Notes under the pieces: model-generated
The model's input: the letters and a program-made list of their open reading frames with translations, nothing else
What the model was told of the DNA's origin: nothing
The model's database searches: none
Source: Nocardioides silvaticus
Lineage (GTDB): Bacteria; Actinomycetota; Actinomycetes; Propionibacteriales; Nocardioidaceae
DNA length: 64,000 bases
Reading direction: 5' to 3'
Assembly (NCBI RefSeq): GCF_003160695.1
Contig: NZ_QGDD01000013.1
Span: 1-64,000 of the forward strand
Program-made: the position numbers and the translations under genes
Part shown: positions 15,896 to 25,077 of the stretch, one piece after another
How the letters are laid out: each line of letters begins with the position of its first letter
Position numbering within the stretch: the stretch's first letter is position 1

Positions 15896-15954
15896 GGTTG
15901 TCAGCCATTGCAGAGGCGGACAACCCGCGGAATACCCGGCCGACCGGGTATTCC
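15896..15954. repeat. Compound palindromic repeat, family B, copy 1
   Basis: Two stem-loops in series. GGTTGTCAGCC (15896-15906) pairs with GGCGGACAACC (15915-15925) with one mismatch. GGAATACCCGG (15929-15939) pairs with CCGGGTATTCC (15944-15954). It lies between the leuB stop and the ilvE promoter. The second copy is at 41821-41915. Confidence 0.85.
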
Positions 15955-15963
15955 CCGGTCGAC

Positions 15964-17079
15964 TCAGCCCGCTACTCGCGCCGCGATCGCGTCGCCCACC
16001 TGGGGCGTCGACCGCTTCTCGCCCGCGGTGCGGGCGGCGAGGTCGTCGATGACGGCGGCCTCGATCCGGGCGGCCGCCTCGGGGTGACCGAGGTGGTCGA
16101 GCAGGAGGGCGCCGCTGAGGATCGCGGCGGTGGGGTCGGCGACCTGCCGGCCGGCGATGTCGGGCGCGGAGCCGTGGACGGGCTCGAACATGGACGGCGC
16201 GGTGCGGTCCGGGTTCACGTTGCCGGACGCGGCGAGGCCGATGCCGCCGGTGATCGCGGCGGCGAGGTCGGTGACGATGTCGCCGAACAGGTTGTCGGTG
16301 ACGATCACGTCGAACCGCTGCGGGTCGGTCGCGAGGAAGATCATCACCGCGTCGATGTGGCAGTAGTCGGTCGTGACGTCGGGGTGCTCCGCAGCCACCT
16401 GCTCGAACAGCCGCCACCACAGCGACCCCGCGTTGACGAGCACGTTGGTCTTGTGGACCAGGGTGAGCTTCTTGCGGGGCCGGCGCTGGGCACGGGCGAA
16501 CGCGTCGCGGATGACCCGCTCGACGCCGTACGCCGTGTTGACCGACACCTCGGTCGCGACCTCGGCCGGGGTTCCCGTCCGCAGTGCGCCTCCGTTGCCG
16601 GTGTAGGGACCCTCGGTGCCCTCGCGCACCACCACGAAGTCGACCTCGCCCTTGCCGAGGACGTCGGCGGAGAGCGGCGAGACCGCGCCCGGGTAGATCC
16701 GGGACGGGCGCAGGTTGACGTAGTGGTCGAGCTCGAAGCGCAGCCGCAGCAGCAGCCCGCGCTCGAGGATGCCCGGGGGCAGGTTGGGGTCGTTGGGCTT
16801 GCCGCCCACCGCTCCGAGAAGGATCGCGTCGTGCTCCCGGATCTCGGCGAGCACGGAGTCGGGCAGCACCTCTTGGGTGGCGAGGTACCGCTCGGCGCCC
16901 AGGTCGTAGCGGGTCTGTTCGAACTTCACCCCGGCAGGGGCGGCGACCTCGAGCACCTTGAGTGCCTCGGCCGTCACCTCGGGGCCGATGCCGTCGCCGG
17001 GGACGACGGCCAGCGCGACGCTCCCTTCTGCGGGCGTGGTCGCGGGCACGGCGGACTCGGTGTCGGGGGTGGAGGTCAT
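15964..17079 (-). CDS. leuB: 3-isopropylmalate dehydrogenase
   Basis: Oxidative decarboxylation of 3-isopropylmalate in leucine synthesis; the same enzyme usually handles the citramalate-derived intermediate for CimA-dependent isoleucine synthesis. 371 residues with [15 protein letters not shown] (about 24-38), the substrate-binding arginines in [18 protein letters not shown] and the metal site [22 protein letters not shown] 17079 was chosen because conserved sequence begins shortly after it; TAACGT 8 nt upstream is a candidate -10 box. leuA, leuC and leuD are not in the window. A small ORF lies 11 bp upstream on the same strand. Confidence 0.96.
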   Translation of the reverse strand: MTSTPDTESAVPATTPAEGSVALAVVPGDGIGPEVTAEALKVLEVAAPAGVKFEQTRYDLGAERYLATQEVLPDSVLAEIREHDAILLGAVGGKPNDPNLPPGILERGLLLRLRFELDHYVNLRPSRIYPGAVSPLSADVLGKGEVDFVVVREGTEGPYTGNGGALRTGTPAEVATEVSVNTAYGVERVIRDAFARAQRRPRKKLTLVHKTNVLVNAGSLWWRLFEQVAAEHPDVTTDYCHIDAVMIFLATDPQRFDVIVTDNLFGDIVTDLAAAITGGIGLAASGNVNPDRTAPSMFEPVHGSAPDIAGRQVADPTAAILSGALLLDHLGHPEAAARIEAAVIDDLAARTAGEKRSTPQVGDAIAARVAG

Positions 17080-17090
17080 GGGCGAAGACG

Positions 17091-17243
17091 TTAGTTGTCG
17101 TCGGGACGGAGGTCGTCCTCGTCTCGCAGGGCAGTCCCGGCGGGACGGTCCAGCGTCGCCTGGAGCGCGCCGGCGTAGTTGCGGTGCAGCGGGTGATCGG
17201 GGTCGTGCTTCGCCGGGCCCCAGTCGGGATACATGTCGTACAT
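17091..17243 (-). CDS. Small hypothetical protein (50 aa)
   Basis: Starts [19 protein letters not shown] and ends acidic ([10 protein letters not shown]). AGAGGCGAG lies 5-8 nt before the ATG, a reasonable ribosome-binding site. It sits directly upstream of leuB on the same strand, so the two may be co-transcribed. I recall similar short MYDMYP-type proteins in actinobacteria but know no function. It has no membrane segment and no cysteines. Confidence 0.6.
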   Translation of the reverse strand: MYDMYPDWGPAKHDPDHPLHRNYAGALQATLDRPAGTALRDEDDLRPDDN

Positions 17244-17509
17244 CGTGCTCGCCTCTCGGGAAAGCGCACCGGCTCTCGCCGGGCACAGGGCTTCTGTCAG
17301 TTTGATCGAGAAGCCCATGCAGGCGGGGGATGCACGCCGCAGTACACCGCGGCGAGGTGGCCTCTCTCAGGCCTCGCCGCGGCGCACGATGAGTACGAAG
17401 AACTGCCGCATGGTGGTCCGAGCGTACGACGCCACGGCCCTCCTGTCTCGCGGATATCGCTCGCTGTTCGGATGCCGAGACACCCGTCTTGGGATGAAAG
17501 ACTCTTTGC

Positions 17510-18079
17510 ATGAGCGCGAACCCCGACCTGCCCCACGTGGTCAACCGCGCTTTCGACGTGTCGCGTCGCGCGGGGTACGTCTCGTTCTGCCGCAACGAGA
17601 CCGGCCGGCTGCTGGCTGCGCTGGCTGCGACCCGCAACGGGATCATGGCCGAGTTCGGCACCGGCTGCGGCGTCGGCACCGCGTGGCTCCGCTCCGGCGT
17701 CCGCGGCACCCAGGCCCGCATCCTCACCGCCGAGCTCGATCCCGCGCTGGCCCGGGCGGCCGCCGAGATCTTCATCGACGACCCGCTCGTCGACGTGCTC
17801 ACCGCGGACTGGTCGACCCTCCGCGACAAGGGCCCCTACTCGCTGCTCTTCCTCGACTCCGAGCAGCCCAGCGAGGTGGGCGTCGACGCCATCGCCGACC
17901 TGGTCGAGCCGGGCGGCATCGTGGTGCTCGACAGCTTCTGGCCCTGCGAGCAGTGGCCCCCCGTCGTCGACGGCCGGGTCGACATCCTGCGCGAGCAGTG
18001 GCTCACCGACGAGCGGTTCACCGCCGTCGAGGTGATGGTCGCCAGCGACTCCTCGGTCGTGCTGGCCACCCGCCGCTAG
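17510..18079 (+). CDS. Class I SAM-dependent methyltransferase (O-methyltransferase-like)
   Basis: 189 residues. SAM motif I is [15 protein letters not shown] (about 46-60), the acidic end of strand 2 is LTAELD (about 73), and [11 protein letters not shown] then [11 protein letters not shown] follow the order of the catechol O-methyltransferase-like family. The substrate is unknown. It stands alone on the plus strand: leuB diverges upstream and a convergent operon end follows. AAGACT lies 6 nt before the ATG, a possible but weak -10 box; the region 17244-17509 holds no other feature that I can support. Confidence 0.85.
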   Translation: MSANPDLPHVVNRAFDVSRRAGYVSFCRNETGRLLAALAATRNGIMAEFGTGCGVGTAWLRSGVRGTQARILTAELDPALARAAAEIFIDDPLVDVLTADWSTLRDKGPYSLLFLDSEQPSEVGVDAIADLVEPGGIVVLDSFWPCEQWPPVVDGRVDILREQWLTDERFTAVEVMVASDSSVVLATRR

Positions 18080-18082
18080 CTC

Positions 18083-18130
18083 CGGTCGTCGAGTAGCCCG
18101 AGCGCGCAGCGCGAGGGCGTATCGAGACGC
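18083..18130. repeat. Interspersed repeat, family A, inverted copy
   Basis: CGGTCGTCGAGTAGCCCG...GGGCGTATCGAGACGC, the reverse complement of the units at 307-355 and 33330-33378 with a few changes. It fills the gap between two convergent gene ends (18079 and 18140) and could act as a U-less terminator hairpin. Confidence 0.8.
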
Positions 18131-18139
18131 CGTGCGCCG

Positions 18140-18946
18140 TCAGTGGACCTCGCCGGGCGCGGCCTTCCGGACGATGATCCGGCTCCACGCACCGAGGTAG
18201 ACCCGGTCGTCGGGGCCGAGCTCCTTCTTCTCCCCCGGGGTCAGCGGCGTCGTGGGCAGCGGGCCGAGCGGACCGCCGACGTAGGTGCCGTTGGACGAGC
18301 CGAGGTCCTCGACCCACCAGCGGGTGCCGTCGGTCGTGAGCTGGCAGTGCCGCCGGCTGATGCCGTTGTCGGTGGCCAGGTCGATGTCGGGGTGGATGTT
18401 GCGGCTGCGCGACTGGCGGCCGACGAGGACCGACGTCGTCCGCAGGGGTACGACGACCGGCACGCCCGCGGACGGGAGCGGGTCGCTCGAGTCCTGGTCG
18501 GCGTACCAGTCCGGATCGATCCAGACCTCGGCCACCCACGAGCTGCTCAGCGGCGGTGCGATCGACGGCTGCGCATCGGCGGTCGGCGGGTCGAGGTCGG
18601 GCGGGCCCGCGGCCGCCGGCGCGTCGCCCGCGGCTGCGCCAGGGTCCGGCCCCGCCGGCGCGCCGAGGTCCAGCGAGGAGGGCGCGCGGGGCGGCTGCCC
18701 CGTGGTGAAGTCGTAGCCGCACGCCTCGCAGAACAGGGCGTTGTCCGGGTTGACCGCCGAGCAGTTGGGGCAGGTCGTGCCGGCCGGGCCGGGGGCCGGC
18801 GGGTCGGCCGGCTGGTCGGGGGCCGAGGGCGGCGGCGACGGCGTGCCGCTCGACGGCGTCGCCGGCCCGGCGTCGGTGATGGGCAGGCCGCAGACGTCGC
18901 AGTAGTCGTCGGCGGTCGAGTCGTGGCCCGAGGGACAGGTAGGCAA
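18140..18946 (-). CDS. FHA-domain protein with N-terminal zinc ribbons
   Basis: 268 residues, last gene of the pknG operon. Two Cys-rich ribbons come first: MPTCPSGHDSTADDYCDVCG (Cys4, 17, 20) and Cys59/62/73/76. A Pro/Ala linker follows, then an FHA domain (about 170-260) with Gly176-Arg177, SRRH (197-200) and NGT (219-221), the phosphothreonine-reading residues. It is therefore a candidate reader of phosphorylation by the kinase encoded upstream. It lacks the N-terminal ETTSVF phospho-motif of GarA, so I do not call it GarA. The start is TTG at 18946, with GGGAG 8 nt upstream, 2 nt past the VWA stop. Confidence 0.9.
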   Translation of the reverse strand: MPTCPSGHDSTADDYCDVCGLPITDAGPATPSSGTPSPPPSAPDQPADPPAPGPAGTTCPNCSAVNPDNALFCEACGYDFTTGQPPRAPSSLDLGAPAGPDPGAAAGDAPAAAGPPDLDPPTADAQPSIAPPLSSSWVAEVWIDPDWYADQDSSDPLPSAGVPVVVPLRTTSVLVGRQSRSRNIHPDIDLATDNGISRRHCQLTTDGTRWWVEDLGSSNGTYVGGPLGPLPTTPLTPGEKKELGPDDRVYLGAWSRIIVRKAAPGEVH

Positions 18947-18948
18947 GG

Positions 18949-20241
18949 TCAGCTCCCGGTCGGGTCCTTGCGGACCCGGGTCGTCTTCGTCGACGCGGTG
19001 TCCAGCGCCATCTCGTCGGCCTTGTCGACCGCGCGCTTGAGCCGCACCGTCCCGTCCGCCTCGTTCTCGACGTCGACGACCTTGCGCAGCTTCGACGTCG
19101 CCTCGTCGTTGCCGGTCTCTGCGGCGAGCTGCACCGCGCGGCCGAGCTTGGTCGTCGCGGTCGCCTCGTCGCCGGCGGCCTTGGCAGCCAGGCCCTCCTG
19201 GATCATCGCCGCGAGCTCGGTCTGCCCGGTGTAGTGGGCCACCTGCTGGTCGATGCGCGTGGTCAGCTCGGAGTTGTTGGACCAGGTGGCCTTGATCAGT
19301 CCCTGGGTCACGGCGTTCTCGCCGAGCGCCAGCTGCACCCGCGCCGCGAGCTGCTCCTGGCCGATCGCCTTGGCGGCGACCCGCACCGCGACGTGGTAGT
19401 CGCGTGACTCGTCGGCCCAGGCACCCGTCGGGTAGTCGCGGGTCAGCGGGTTGACCGCGGTGCCGCGGTCGGTGAGGTCCTCGAGCGTCGGCGCGACCTG
19501 GCGCACGAAGAGGACCTGCGCACCCTGCGGCGTCCAGATCCGCAGCTTGGCGTCGGCCACGCCGCGGGCCATCGAGGCGCGCATGATCTCCTGGAACTGC
19601 GCGCGCATCTGGTCCGGCCTCGGGATGATGTCGACGGTGCCGAGCAGGGCCTGCGCGATCCGCCGGATCTCCGCGACCTGCCAGTCGGTGCCGGCGCCGC
19701 GGCAGTCGCACTGGAAGTAGCCGGTCGCGCGGTTGATCGCCTCGTCGAGGCGGCCGGGGCGCTCCCGGTTCTCACCGTCGGTGAGCAGCAGCGCGTGGCG
19801 CTGGGTCACCTGCGGCACCGACGCGAAGATCTGCCCCGCGAGGTCGAGCCAGGTCGAGATCGCCGTACCGCCGCTGCCGACGAACCGGCCGATCGCCGCG
19901 GACGCCTCCTGGCGGGTCTGGGCGTTCATCTGGACCAGGGCCGGCCCGCTGGTCACGGGCGGGTAGGCCAGCATCGCCCGGTCGGCGCCGGCGATCACCG
20001 CGAACCAGGTGCCGTCGACGATCTCGGCCAGCGCCGCCTGGGCCGCGTCCTTGGCCGCCGCCATCGTCGCCGGGCCCATCGAGCCCGACGTGTCGACGAT
20101 GATGATCTCGCCGGCGTCGCCCGAGCCGGACTGGCCGGCCGTGCCGGCGCCCGTGCAGGAGATCGTCACGATCGCGTTGACGTCGGTCCCGCCGTCGGGC
20201 AGGAACTCGTTCTGGAAGACGGCGGTGGTGAACTCAGCCAT
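18949..20241 (-). CDS. VWA-domain protein
   Basis: 430 residues. After a short beta-rich N-terminus, a von Willebrand A domain (about 45-215) carries an intact MIDAS: Asp50-x-Ser52-x-Ser54 (VDTSGSM), Thr126 (GGTAIS) and Asp155 (LLTDGEN). A beta-type region and a helical C-terminus (about 350-430) follow. There is no signal peptide, so it is presumably cytosolic. VWA proteins with AAA partners commonly act in metal-dependent assembly, and a CbbX-type AAA is in the same operon. Its ATG overlaps the phosphatase stop by 8 bp. Confidence 0.9.
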   Translation of the reverse strand: MAEFTTAVFQNEFLPDGGTDVNAIVTISCTGAGTAGQSGSGDAGEIIIVDTSGSMGPATMAAAKDAAQAALAEIVDGTWFAVIAGADRAMLAYPPVTSGPALVQMNAQTRQEASAAIGRFVGSGGTAISTWLDLAGQIFASVPQVTQRHALLLTDGENRERPGRLDEAINRATGYFQCDCRGAGTDWQVAEIRRIAQALLGTVDIIPRPDQMRAQFQEIMRASMARGVADAKLRIWTPQGAQVLFVRQVAPTLEDLTDRGTAVNPLTRDYPTGAWADESRDYHVAVRVAAKAIGQEQLAARVQLALGENAVTQGLIKATWSNNSELTTRIDQQVAHYTGQTELAAMIQEGLAAKAAGDEATATTKLGRAVQLAAETGNDEATSKLRKVVDVENEADGTVRLKRAVDKADEMALDTASTKTTRVRKDPTGS

Positions 20242-21556
20242 CGGTCGGGGCTTCCTCTCCTGCTGCGTCGGTTCCTGCTGCGTCGGCGGCGGGTGCGGCC
20301 GGTGCTTCGGGGGTCGCTGCCGGCGGTGCCGGGGTACCGGCATTCTGCCCCGCCGGTGGTGGCGGCGGTACGGCGGGCGCGGACGGCGTCGCCGTCTCGA
20401 CCTCCGCCGGCGGCGGCGGCGGGGGCGGAGGAGGCGGCGGGGGCGCCAGCGGCCCCAGGCGCGCCAGGCTGACCGTGATGTTGTCGTGCCCGCCGGAGGC
20501 GTTGGCGAAGTCGACGAGCCTCAGCGCGAGGGTCCCCGGGTCGGCCGGTCCGACCGCCCGGACCTGGGCCTGCAGCGCGGACGGCTCGGAGGCGTAGTTC
20601 CACAACCCGTCGGAGCAGACGAGCAGCCAGCCGGCGCCGCTCACGTCGAGCGTGGACACCGTCGGCACGAAGTCCTGGGAGTCGCGACCCAGCCACTTGG
20701 TGATCGCGTGCGCGAACTCGCCCGTCTCCGCCTCCTCCTTCGCCACACCCGAGGCGATCTGCTGCTGCGCGACCGAGTCGTCGACGGTCAGCTGCACCGC
20801 CTCGCCCTCGTCGGGGATCCAGTAGGCGCGCGAGTCGCCGATCTGGGCCGCGCTGATCCGTGTGCCCTCGAGGACCGCGACCGTGAACGTCGCCGACGCC
20901 GGGTTCGGCGAGTCCGGGTCGGTCACCGCGATGATCGCGGTGTTGGCGGCGGCGGCCGCGTCGGCGAACACCTTGGCGACGGCCGCGTCCCGGCTCTGCG
21001 GGGTTCCCATCCCCGCCGGGAGCGGGGTGCGCAGCACCTCCCGCGCGGCACGGGCACCGGCCAGCGAGGCGACGTCGGAGTCGATCGAGCTCGAGACGCC
21101 GTCCATGACCACCAGCACGGCCCGCGAGCCCTGCTCCTCGCCGGCGAGCAGCGCCATCGCGTCCTCGTTGCGGTTCTTGCGGACGCCCTTGTCGCACACG
21201 CCGGCCACCCAGGCGGCCGGCTCCTCGCGGAAGTGGTCGCGCTCGCTCGGCGCCTTGGTGCCGCACGACATGCAGTAGAGGTCGGGGCCGACCTCTCCCC
21301 CGCACGCCGCGCACGGCCGCCGGCCGGGGTCGGGCGGCGGGTCGGGCAGCGCGTCGTGCGGCCGTCGGGTGGGCGCGCTGATCGGCGCGTCCCCGAGCGG
21401 ATCGGTCGTGTCGTCGGCGGGCACCATCGTCGGCGGCGTCAGCTCGGTCGAGGCAGCGGCGGCGCCCGTCTGCGCGCCGCACGACTCGCAGAACCGTGCT
21501 CCGGCTGCCAGCGGCGCACCGCAGGAGGGGCAGGCGACGTCCGGGGTCGCGGTCAT
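20234..21556 (-). CDS. PP2C-type Ser/Thr protein phosphatase with zinc ribbons and poly-proline tail
   Basis: 440 residues. Two N-terminal ribbons (Cys9/12/23/26 and Cys82/85/95/98) precede a PP2C domain (about 113-368). Metal-binding and catalytic motifs are present: KNRNED (127-132), VVMDGVS (149-155), GDSRAY (240-245), CSDGLW (314-319) and GGHDN (355-359). The C-terminus (about 370-440) is low-complexity with an unbroken run of 12 prolines (372-383), which should need EF-P for translation. It probably dephosphorylates targets of PknG or PknG itself. ATGA overlap with pknG gives a fixed kinase/phosphatase pair. Confidence 0.94.
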   Translation of the reverse strand: MTATPDVACPSCGAPLAAGARFCESCGAQTGAAAASTELTPPTMVPADDTTDPLGDAPISAPTRRPHDALPDPPPDPGRRPCAACGGEVGPDLYCMSCGTKAPSERDHFREEPAAWVAGVCDKGVRKNRNEDAMALLAGEEQGSRAVLVVMDGVSSSIDSDVASLAGARAAREVLRTPLPAGMGTPQSRDAAVAKVFADAAAAANTAIIAVTDPDSPNPASATFTVAVLEGTRISAAQIGDSRAYWIPDEGEAVQLTVDDSVAQQQIASGVAKEEAETGEFAHAITKWLGRDSQDFVPTVSTLDVSGAGWLLVCSDGLWNYASEPSALQAQVRAVGPADPGTLALRLVDFANASGGHDNITVSLARLGPLAPPPPPPPPPPPPAEVETATPSAPAVPPPPPAGQNAGTPAPPAATPEAPAAPAADAAGTDAAGEEAPTDG

Positions 21557-23952
21557 GTGAGGCTCCAGTTCCGTACGGCGTTCGCCTGGTTGACCAGGTC
21601 CACGCGCTCGTCGAGCTCGTGGGCGTCGCGGGCCAGCAGCCGCAAGGCGTTCTCCAGCCCGTTCCTGATGTCGGTCTCGGACGCCGGCACCGAGCCGATG
21701 TGGGCGCCCTTGCCCGGCGGGTTCTTCGTCACGACCGGCAGTGCCTCCTTGAGGATCCGTACGGTGTAGCGCTGGCGGGTGGGCCCGTCGACCGACGAGC
21801 TCTCGATGGTGCGCAGCGCCTGGTCGAGGACGGTCAGGTCCATCGCGCTGCCCGCGAGGAGCACCTCGGCCCGCTGCTGGCGGCTCTCGGTGTAGCCGCG
21901 GCTGGTGGTCGGCACCAGGTCGAGCGCGGCGACGGCACCGGCCGTGTCGCGGCGCTCGGCACGCACCCGGGCCATGCCGAAAGCGGCAGGGGCGACGTAC
22001 GTCGCGTCGGTGGCGACGCAGGTCTGGTACAGGCTCTCGGCCACCTCCGGCTGCCCACCCTTCTCGCACGCGAACGCCAGCGCCAGCTTCGGGGCGAGCT
22101 CGCCGGGGACCTGCTGGTAGACGGCGTTGAACGTCGCCTTCGCGACCTCCCAGTCCTGCTGCTGGACGGCCGCGAGACCCTCCATCCACAGCGCTCGCCA
22201 CTCCCACGGGTCGGCCGAGAGCAGGTTGCCGGCGTAGCTCTTCGCGGCCGACGCCTCCTTGAGCTCGAGTGCCGCCTTGCAGCGGGCCAGCCACACTTCC
22301 GCGCTGTCCTCGGGAGCCGCGTCGAGGTCCTTGAGCCGCTGGCGCGGGTCGTCGGTGCCGATGGTCGACAGCCAGCCGTGCTGCGGGTCGGTGGTGTCCT
22401 CGCGCAGCGCGGGCAGCTGGTCCCACGACGTGATCGGACGGGCTGTCGCCGGCGACTCGAACAGGACCGACGCGGCAGAGGTGAGCGCCGTGCCCTGACG
22501 CTTGCGCGCGACCACCTCGCGCAGCACGCCGAGCAGCTGGGTGCGCAGCTCGTCGACGGAGGCGAACCGGTCGGCCGGGTCGGGAGCGCAGGACTTGGCG
22601 ACCAAGTGGTAGAGCGAGTCGTACTGCTGGAACAGCGGCGTCGAGTCCACCGGCGGCAGGCTGTGCAGGTAGGTGCCCTGATAGCCGCGGAACTCCATCG
22701 TCAGCACCAGCAGGGTGCGGCCGATCGTGTAGATGTCGGAGGCCACCGACGGGCCGACCTCGGCCACCTCCGGCGCCTGGTAGCCGACCGTGCCGTAGAT
22801 CGCCGACTCGTCGTCGTCGACCCGGCGGACACCGCCCAGGTCGATCAGCTTCATGGCGTCGCCGACCTGGATCATGTTGTCGGGCTTGAAGTCGCAGTAG
22901 ACGAGCCCGAGGTCGTGGAGGTACTGGAACGCGGGCAGCAGCTCGAGGATGTAGGCGAGCGCCTGGTCGACGGGCAGCGGGTCGTAGGCGCCGTTGTTGG
23001 CCCGCATCCGGTCCTTGAGGATCTGCTTGAGCGACTTGCCGCCGACGTACTCCATGACGATGTAGCCGGCGCCCTCGTGGGTCACGAAGTTGTAGATCTC
23101 GACGATCGCCGGGTGCTCGACCTGGGCCAGGAACTGCTGCTCGGCGATCGCCGCCGCGAGCGCGTCGGGGTCGCCGGAGTTGAGCAGGCCCTTGAGCACG
23201 ACCCACCGGTTGGACACGTTGCGGTCGCGGGCGAGGTAGATCCAGCCGAGGCCGCCGTGCGCGAGTGCGCCCGCCACCTCGTACTGGCCGGCGACCAGGT
23301 CGCCCTGCTGCAGCTTCGGCGTGAACGAGAACGCCTGGCCGCAGTTGGCGCAGAACCCCTCGGTGCGGCCGGGCTTGCCGTCGATGCTGCGACCGACCTT
23401 GTTGCCGCACTTGGCGCAGCTGCGCTTGTCCTCGGGCACCTCGGCGTGGGCCATGATCGCCTTCGCGGCGTCGACCGGCGGTGCCGGCGGCACCGAGGTG
23501 AGCCCGGCGCCGAGCCGGGCCGCACGCATCCGCTGGGAGCCGGTGCGGGTGCGCCGGGTGGAGCCGGTGCCGGTCGAGCCGGCTCGCCTGGAGCCGATGG
23601 CGGCCGACTGCACCCGGGCCGACGAGGTCGCCACCGAGGCGCCTCCGTGGGACACCGGCTCCGCCTCCTGCGCGACGACCGGCGCGTCGGCGGCGGTGCC
23701 GCAGATGTCGCAGTACCCGTCGAGGATCTTGCCCGAGCAGCCCGGCTGGCGGCACGGCGTGCCGTTGGGCACGGCGGCTGCCGGGGCGGGGCCGGTGGCC
23801 GGCGCACCGACGGTCGCGGTCGGGATGCCGGTCGTCGAGCCTGCGCCACCGGCGGTCGAGCCGGTGGCGGCCCCGGGCGACCCGCAGACGTCGCAGTAGC
23901 CGTCGAGGATGTTGCCGGTGCAGCCCGGCTGGGTGCAGGTGTTCGCAGTCAC
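21553..23952 (-). CDS. pknG: Serine/threonine protein kinase PknG
   Basis: 799 residues, longer than mycobacterial PknG (about 750) because of the N-terminus. Two copies of a C-x4-C-TG/SG-x-ILDGYC-D-x-CG ribbon (Cys6-23 and Cys67-84) are followed by a basic linker. The PknG rubredoxin-like module comes next (Cys179/182 and Cys201/204). The kinase domain (about 222-490) has AHGGLGWIYLARDRN, Lys254, the non-RD catalytic loop VYCDFKPDN (Asp354) and DLG (Asp371). The C-terminal third is TPR-like (FPGELAPKLALA is here VPGELAPKLALA). In mycobacteria PknG phosphorylates GarA to regulate glutamate metabolism. GTG start overlaps the upstream stop (GTGA); soluble, cytosolic. Confidence 0.96.
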   Translation of the reverse strand: MTANTCTQPGCTGNILDGYCDVCGSPGAATGSTAGGAGSTTGIPTATVGAPATGPAPAAAVPNGTPCRQPGCSGKILDGYCDICGTAADAPVVAQEAEPVSHGGASVATSSARVQSAAIGSRRAGSTGTGSTRRTRTGSQRMRAARLGAGLTSVPPAPPVDAAKAIMAHAEVPEDKRSCAKCGNKVGRSIDGKPGRTEGFCANCGQAFSFTPKLQQGDLVAGQYEVAGALAHGGLGWIYLARDRNVSNRWVVLKGLLNSGDPDALAAAIAEQQFLAQVEHPAIVEIYNFVTHEGAGYIVMEYVGGKSLKQILKDRMRANNGAYDPLPVDQALAYILELLPAFQYLHDLGLVYCDFKPDNMIQVGDAMKLIDLGGVRRVDDDESAIYGTVGYQAPEVAEVGPSVASDIYTIGRTLLVLTMEFRGYQGTYLHSLPPVDSTPLFQQYDSLYHLVAKSCAPDPADRFASVDELRTQLLGVLREVVARKRQGTALTSAASVLFESPATARPITSWDQLPALREDTTDPQHGWLSTIGTDDPRQRLKDLDAAPEDSAEVWLARCKAALELKEASAAKSYAGNLLSADPWEWRALWMEGLAAVQQQDWEVAKATFNAVYQQVPGELAPKLALAFACEKGGQPEVAESLYQTCVATDATYVAPAAFGMARVRAERRDTAGAVAALDLVPTTSRGYTESRQQRAEVLLAGSAMDLTVLDQALRTIESSSVDGPTRQRYTVRILKEALPVVTKNPPGKGAHIGSVPASETDIRNGLENALRLLARDAHELDERVDLVNQANAVRNWSLT

Positions 23953-25061
23953 TGCGCGGTCTCCTTCTGAAGCCAGGTCTGGTAGGTCGCGACCAGCTGC
24001 TGGGCGACGGCCATCGGGGCCGGGGTGCGGGCGAGCACGGCGCGTGCCTGCCGCTCGCTCTCGACCAGGTCGCGGTTGCCGGCCACGCCTTGCGCGGTGG
24101 CCTTGGCGACGTAGGCGTCGAGCAGGGCGACCAGCTCGGTGTGCTGGGCCAGCGCGTCGGCGTACTTGTGCTGCGCGAACTCGAGCGCCTGCGAGACCCG
24201 GTCGAGCTTCTTGAGGTACTCGTCGATGGCGTCCGGCGTGTTGGGGACCGGGCCGAGGGCGTCGACGTCGGGCACGGCGAAGTGCGGCGCGGTGTCGACG
24301 GTCGCCACGCACTGCGCCGCGAGCTTCTCCAGCGCCTGCTCGCGCGCCTCGAGGTCCGCTCGGAGCTCGCGCGCCGACTCCAGCTTGGAGCGGGCGTCAC
24401 GGCGCCGGGCGTTGCCGACGATGAGGTCGCGCTCGAACGTCGTCGCCTCGACCTCGAGCGGCCCCAGCATGCCGCCGACGTCGGCCCCGCGCTCCGACCG
24501 CTCGGTGAGCTGGTCGAGCCGCAGCATCAGCCCGGCCAGGGTCCGCGCGGCCGCCTCCTGCGACGCCGGCGGCTCGAGCCCGACCTGGTCGCGGATCCGC
24601 TCCAGCTGCGCGCGCAGGTCCCGGATCCGCGCCACCTGCTCGGTGGCGTCGTAGGTCAGCGCGAGCTTGGTGCGCAGCTGGCCCGTGAGCGCGTCGTTGA
24701 GACGGCACGCCTCCGGGAGCGACACCGCCAGCCCGCCGGGCATCCCGGACGCGCCGTCGAGCCGACCCCAGATCAGGGTCGAGATCCGCTCCCGCTCCTG
24801 CTGGAGCACCCGGCCGCCGTCCCACGTCGCGAAGACCAGCTGGTAGCGGTCGTGGATCGCCTTCCACATCGCCAGCACCAGCTGCATGTCCCCCGCCAGC
24901 TCCTCCCCCCGCCCGGCAGCGATCGCCGCGGCGTCGAGCTCTCTCAGCTCGTCGTCGCGCGTGCGCAGCCACCCGTCCAGCTCGACGACGTAGCGCTGGA
25001 TGAGCGCCGGCTCGATGGCCTCGCCGAGCTTGCCGGGTGCGGAGGGGGCGGTCGCGGTCAT
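23949..25061 (-). CDS. Helical / coiled-coil protein of the pknG operon, unknown function
   Basis: 370 residues, almost entirely predicted alpha-helix with heptad-like stretches such as RDLRAQLERIRDQVGLEPPA and ELRADLEAREQALEKLAAQC. It has no signal peptide, membrane segment or recognised domain. The ATG at 25061 follows the glnH stop by 16 bp (TAGGAG near the stop may serve as ribosome-binding site), and its stop overlaps the pknG start. Strict linkage suggests a scaffold or adaptor for the kinase; that is inference only. Confidence 0.8.
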   Translation of the reverse strand: MTATAPSAPGKLGEAIEPALIQRYVVELDGWLRTRDDELRELDAAAIAAGRGEELAGDMQLVLAMWKAIHDRYQLVFATWDGGRVLQQERERISTLIWGRLDGASGMPGGLAVSLPEACRLNDALTGQLRTKLALTYDATEQVARIRDLRAQLERIRDQVGLEPPASQEAAARTLAGLMLRLDQLTERSERGADVGGMLGPLEVEATTFERDLIVGNARRRDARSKLESARELRADLEAREQALEKLAAQCVATVDTAPHFAVPDVDALGPVPNTPDAIDEYLKKLDRVSQALEFAQHKYADALAQHTELVALLDAYVAKATAQGVAGNRDLVESERQARAVLARTPAPMAVAQQLVATYQTWLQKETAQ

Positions 25062-25077
25062 GGACTGGTCGTCACTC

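Noticed and set aside
18140-18946. FHA protein as GarA
   Set aside because: It lacks the N-terminal ETTSVF-type phosphorylation motif and is much longer, with zinc ribbons and a Pro-rich linker. garA is probably elsewhere.
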